Positions 62,523 to 64,000 of a DNA stretch of 64,000 nucleotides are shown here, one piece after another. The notes below the pieces were generated by a model, which ran no database searches, was not told the DNA's origin, and saw only the letters and a program-made list of their open reading frames with translations. The DNA comes from Plasmopara viticola (lineage: Eukaryota > Oomycota > Peronosporomycetes > Peronosporales > Peronosporaceae), in NCBI GenBank assembly GCA_001695595.3, contig MBPM02000022.1:744001-808000 (forward strand), in the 5' to 3' direction. The translations under genes and the position numbers were made by a program. The first letter of the stretch is position 1; every line of letters begins with the position of its first letter.

Positions 62523-64000
62523 AGATACGTCCTTTTTATCCTCTTGACGTGCAAAGACGCAATAGGGCCACAACTCAGCATCAAACCACTTTTCTAAAGT
62601 GCCAGATGATGTGGACAACCGATACGTCCTTTCTATCTCTTAAGACATGTACAGATGCATTAAAGACACACCAAAGAGTATACTCACCTTCTTTAAGCGC
62701 TGAGACGCTGTACGACCATAGCTACGTTCTTTCGATCTATCTAGACTTTCACAGACGCAATAGGGTCACAAGAAAGCGCATATTCAATTCATTTAAGCGT
62801 TAAGACGCTGTACGTCAGCAGATACGTCCTTTCTATTCTTAGACGTGCACAGACGCAATAGGGCCACAACTAAGCATCAAACCACTTTTCTAAAGTGCAC
62901 AGATGATGTGGGACGACCGATACGTCCTTTCTATCTCTTAAGACAAGTACAGATACATTAGAGACACACCAAAGTGTATACTTACCCTCTTCATGTGCTG
63001 AGACGATGTACGACCATAGCTACGTTCTTTCGATCTATCTAGACTTTCACAGACGCAATAGGGTCACAAGAAAGCGCATATTCAATTCATTTAAGCGCTA
63101 AGACGCTGTACGTCAGCATATACGTCATTTCTATCCTCTTAGACGTGCAAAGACCGAATAGGGCCACAACTCAGCATCAAACACTTTTCTAAAGTGCTCA
63201 GATGATGTGGGACGACAAATACGTCCTTTCTATCTCTTAAGACATGTACAGATGCATTAGAGACACAACAAAGAGTATATTCACCTTCTTTAAGCGCTGA
63301 GACGCTGTACGACCATAGCTACGTTCTTTCGATCTATCTAGACTTTCACACGCAATAGGTCAAAAAAGCGCAATTTAATTCATTTAAGCGCTAAGACGCT
63401 GTACGTCAGCAGATACGTCCTTTCTATTCTGGACGTGCAAGACGCAATAGGGCCACAACTCAGCATCAAACCACTTTTCTAAAGTGCTCAGATGATGTGG
63501 ACAACCGATACGTCCTTTCTATCTCTTAAGACATGTACAGATGCATTAGAGACACACCAAAGTGTATATTACCCTCTTCAAGTGCTGAGACGATGTACGA
63601 CCATAGCTACGTCTTTCGATCTATCTAGACTTTCACAAACGCAATAGGGTCACAAGAAAGCGCATATTCAATTCATTTAAGCGCTAAGACGCTGTACGTC
63701 AGCAGATACGTCCTTGTATCCTCTAAGACGTGCAAAGACGCAATAGGGCCACAACTCAGCATCAAACCACTTTTCTAAAGTGCTCAGATGATGTTGGACA
63801 ACCGATACGTCCTTCTATCTCTTAAGACATGTACAGATGCATTAGAGACACACCAAAGAGTATACTCACCTTCTTTAAGCGCTGAGACGCTGTACGACCA
63901 TAGCTACGTTCTTTCGATCTATCTAGACTTTCACAGACGCAATAGGGTCACAAGAAAGCGCATATTCCATTCATTCAAGCGCTAAGACGCTGTACGTCAG
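62523..64000. repeat. V subfamily trimers with clustered small deletions
   Basis: Five trimers of V type. They contain many 1-3 base losses relative to their neighbours: CTCTTGACGTGC (62541), GTGCCAGATGATGTGGACAA (62599), TCTATTCTTAGACG (62831), AAACACTTTTC (63179), CAATAGGTCAAAAAAGC (63352), CTATTCTGGACGTGCAAGAC (63423), GTGTATATTACCC (63562), CTACGTCTTTCG (63608), GTCCTTGTATCC (63711) and GTCCTTCTATC (63810). The array is cut by the window end inside a C monomer. Confidence 0.85.

Larger units (their letters stand above)
1..64000. repeat. Satellite DNA array, ~100-bp monomers in ~300-bp A-B-C trimers
   Basis: The whole window is tandem satellite. Each ~100-bp monomer opens with a form of TACGTCCTTTCTATC, continues with AGACGTGCACAGA, and ends near AGATGATGTGGGACGAC or AGACGCTGTACGTCAGC. 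Three diverged classes alternate as A-B-C with a period of 299-300 bp, about 210 trimers in all. Every copy I followed is in the same orientation, and no unrelated insertion interrupts the array. This architecture (monomer, HOR, super-HOR) is known from centromeric satellites such as primate alpha satellite, but the sequence is different and I do not recognise the family. A centromeric or heterochromatic role is inference only. The array starts inside the repeat at base 1 and is still repeat at base 64000, so its true length is greater. Confidence 0.98.

Noticed and set aside
1..64000. CRISPR array
   Set aside because: There are no unique spacers between conserved short repeats. The full 300 bp is repeated and diverged throughout, with no cas genes.
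1..64000. tRNA- or 5S-derived repeat with internal Pol III promoter
   Set aside because: I could not find a convincing A-box/B-box pair (no GGTTCGANNCC-like element) or a cloverleaf, and the 100-bp sub-periodicity argues for monomer multiplication.
1..64000. Telomeric repeats or a chromosome end
   Set aside because: No runs of TTAGGG, TTAGG, TTTAGGG or their complements were seen at either end or inside.
1..64000. Transposon insertions or inverted segments within the array
   Set aside because: I followed the A-B-C pattern through the window and met no break longer than a few bases and no monomer in reverse orientation. A computed dot plot would be needed to exclude very small events.

Overview
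The window is one uninterrupted block of satellite DNA. From base 1 to base 64000 it consists of head-to-tail copies of a ~100-bp monomer, all in the same orientation. I found no unique sequence, protein gene, RNA gene, transposon or CRISPR array. The monomers fall into three classes, A, B and C. They follow each other as A-B-C, giving a basic ~300-bp higher-order repeat (HOR) present in roughly 210 copies. A long, strongly patterned HOR satellite of this kind points to a eukaryotic nuclear genome (centromeric, pericentromeric, subtelomeric, or a sex/B chromosome). I do not recognise the family and do not name a species. CpG is not depleted, which argues against heavy germline CpG methylation. 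The array runs off both ends of the window.

Layout (boundaries usually good to a few tens of bases). 1-1734: diverged A-B-C trimers. 1735-9250: a ~3-kb block in three copies (L1, L2, L3; L2 is shorter by about three trimers). 7915-24427: two large modules, P (~3.58 kb) and Q (~2.88 kb), in the order P-Q-P-P-Q, with a visible unequal-crossover junction near 17.8 kb. L3 overlaps the start of P1. 24509-32564: the most regular part, a seven-monomer 691-bp HOR (A-A-B'-C-A-B-C) repeated almost 12 times and itself grouped into three ~2764-bp super-repeats. One 691-bp unit inside Q looks like its founder. 32565-43479: trimers with recent local duplications, including two apparently identical adjacent 300-bp units at 34001-34600. 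43480-54533: a nine-monomer ~900-bp HOR, a 2685-bp tandem duplication and a 597-bp tandem duplication. 54534-57429: mosaic of earlier types, with one missing A monomer. 57430-64000: a distinct A-B-C subfamily. Its last ~1.4 kb carries many small deletions that may be sequence-quality artefacts.

Nothing here works together as genes. What the window records is satellite turnover: monomer trimerisation, insertion of extra A monomers, loss of monomers, block duplication by unequal exchange, and near-identical variants more than 40 kb apart. Short open frames (maximum 116 codons) are by-products of the repeat. The ~300-bp period is a multiple of three, so the same frame recurs from copy to copy.
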